Shown in pieces: positions 15,154-16,030 of a stretch of 16,030 bases of DNA. The DNA lies in NCBI GenBank assembly GCA_035761805.1, contig DASTQL010000223.1, forward strand, positions 1 to 16,030, in the 5' to 3' direction. The stretch comes from DASTQL01 sp035761805. GTDB taxonomy: Bacteria; Actinomycetota; Actinomycetes; Jiangellales; Jiangellaceae. Numbering within the stretch: position 1 is the first letter of the stretch; each line of letters begins with the position of its first letter. The notes below the pieces were generated by a model. That model ran no database searches, was not told where the DNA came from, and saw only the letters and a program-made list of their open reading frames with translations. The position numbers and the translations under genes are program-made.

Positions 15154-16030
15154 GTGACGCACGACCACTGGAAGGACGTCTCCAGGGCGCGGGAGGCCAC
15201 GCTCGCGCCGTCGGAGCGCGCCGCGGCCAAGCTCCGGGACCAGGGCAAGCTCTACGTCCGCGACCGGCTCGCCCGGTTGTTCGACGAGGGGACGTTCGTC
15301 GAGGACGGTCAGCTGGCCAACGCGCAGGCGACCCTCGCGGGAGCCGGGCTGCCGGCGGACGGAGTCGTCACCGGCCGCGGGCTGGTCGACGGCCGCCCGG
15401 CACTGGTCGTCGCGAACGACCCCACGGTCAAGGCGGGGTCCTGGGGCGCCCGGACGGTGGAGAAGATCGTCCGCGTCACCGAGACGGCGCTGCGCGACGA
15501 GCTGCCGATCTTCTGGTTCATCGACTCCGCGGGCGCGCGGATCACCGACCAGGTGGAGCTGTTCCCCGGGCGGCGCGGCGCCGGGCGCATCTTCCACAAC
15601 CAGGTGGCGCTGTCCGGCAAGGTGCCGCAGATCTGCTGCCTCTTCGGCCCCAGCGCAGCCGGAGGCGCGTACATCCCGGCGTTCTGCGACGTCGTGATCA
15701 TGGTCGAGGGCAACGCGTCCATGTACCTGGGGTCGCCGCGGATGGCCGAGATGGTCGTCGGAGAGCGGGTCACCCTCGAGGAGATGGGCGGCGCGCGGAT
15801 GCACGCCAGCGTCTCCGGGTGCGGCGACAACCTGGCCGCTGACGACGTCGAGGCGGTCGAGCTGGCCAAGGCCTACTTCAGCTACGTCCCCGGGTCGTGG
15901 CGCGACCGGCCGCCCACCTACGCGGCGCATCCCCCGGCCCGGCAGCTCAGCCGCGACATGGTGCCCGAGCAGGAGTCCGCGGGCTACGACGTGCACACGG
16001 TGATCGAGGCACTCGTCGACGACGGCAGCT
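15154..16030 (+). CDS. Acyl-CoA carboxylase beta (carboxyltransferase) subunit, 3' end outside the window
   Basis: An uninterrupted frame from GTG 15154 runs off the window end, giving the first 292 residues of a protein family that is usually about 510-540 long. It transfers CO2 from biotin to an acyl-CoA. Typical stretches are AAKLRDQGKLYVRDRLARLF, LPADGVVTGRGLVDGRPALV, ANDPTVKAGSWGARTVEKI, FIDSAGARITDQVELFPGRR, then FGPSAAGGAYIPAFCD (one CO2/oxyanion-binding glycine region) and MYLGSPRMAEMVVGE. The GAGGA ribosome site at 15142-15146 is 7 nt from the start, and the dehydrogenase stop is 31 bp upstream, so the two are co-transcribed. The 'PGRRGAGRIF' form suggests a methylcrotonyl-like or AccD1/AccD2-like branch rather than the housekeeping AccD5 type, but this is uncertain without the C-terminal half. 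Confidence 0.92.
   Translation, partial: MTHDHWKDVSRAREATLAPSERAAAKLRDQGKLYVRDRLARLFDEGTFVEDGQLANAQATLAGAGLPADGVVTGRGLVDGRPALVVANDPTVKAGSWGARTVEKIVRVTETALRDELPIFWFIDSAGARITDQVELFPGRRGAGRIFHNQVALSGKVPQICCLFGPSAAGGAYIPAFCDVVIMVEGNASMYLGSPRMAEMVVGERVTLEEMGGARMHASVSGCGDNLAADDVEAVELAKAYFSYVPGSWRDRPPTYAAHPPARQLSRDMVPEQESAGYDVHTVIEALVDDGS

Noticed and set aside
13872..15996. Long minus-strand frames opposite the dehydrogenase and beta subunit
   Set aside because: No recognisable motif; the plus strand has clear acyl-CoA dehydrogenase and carboxyltransferase sequence with good ribosome sites.

Overview
The window is very GC-rich, with G/C-biased third codon positions, many GTG starts and short or overlapping gene junctions. 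Together with the gene families present, this points to a high-GC actinobacterium. A Nocardioidaceae-like (Propionibacteriales) chromosome is my best guess; it is an inference, not a measurement. There are no rRNAs, tRNAs, transposases, phage genes or CRISPR arrays. The region reads as ordinary chromosomal metabolism with a few odd non-coding elements.

Layout. (1) 1-1049, + strand: a YihY/BrkB-type membrane protein, preceded by a double palindrome that can form a 14-bp hairpin. (2) 1046-4867, - strand, transcribed leftwards: a frame-disrupted HTH gene, a long 'human-type' deoxyribose-phosphate aldolase, a full aldehyde dehydrogenase and a short, catalytically degenerate aldehyde-dehydrogenase-like partner. 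The junctions are GTGA overlaps or under 10 bp, so this looks like one operon. (3) 4868-5350: a gene-free stretch with two near-identical 50-bp palindromic repeats. (4) 5351-5932, +: a small membrane protein with a PH-like region. (5) 5949-8943, -: a phosphohexomutase/phosphopentomutase, a purine nucleoside phosphorylase and a gamma-glutamylcyclotransferase-like protein. (6) 9005-10396, +: an LpdA-type flavoprotein quinone reductase, divergent from the previous group. (7) 10407-13875, -: a membrane protein of unknown function, a biotin-dependent acyl-CoA carboxylase alpha subunit and a MerR regulator. (8) 13956-16030, +: an acyl-CoA dehydrogenase and the first 292 codons of a carboxyltransferase (beta) subunit, cut by the window edge.

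How the genes fit together. Groups 2 and 5 form a plausible deoxynucleoside salvage/catabolic route. The phosphorylase would release deoxyribose-1-phosphate, the mutase would convert it to deoxyribose-5-phosphate, the aldolase would split that to glyceraldehyde-3-phosphate and acetaldehyde, and the dehydrogenase would oxidise acetaldehyde to acetate. Groups 7 and 8 form a MerR-controlled acyl-CoA dehydrogenase plus acyl-CoA carboxylase module, of the kind used for branched-chain acyl-CoA breakdown. The carboxylase alpha and beta genes lie on opposite sides of a divergent promoter that carries a clear inverted repeat.

Non-coding points of most interest: a palindrome with core CTCCCGTACGGGAG recurs at three places (twice just upstream of a start codon, once inside a gene); the paired 50-bp palindromic repeats; and the near-certain frameshift in the HTH gene. 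I did not find a clearly new multi-gene defence or mobile system. The least understood parts are these repeats and the unknown membrane protein.
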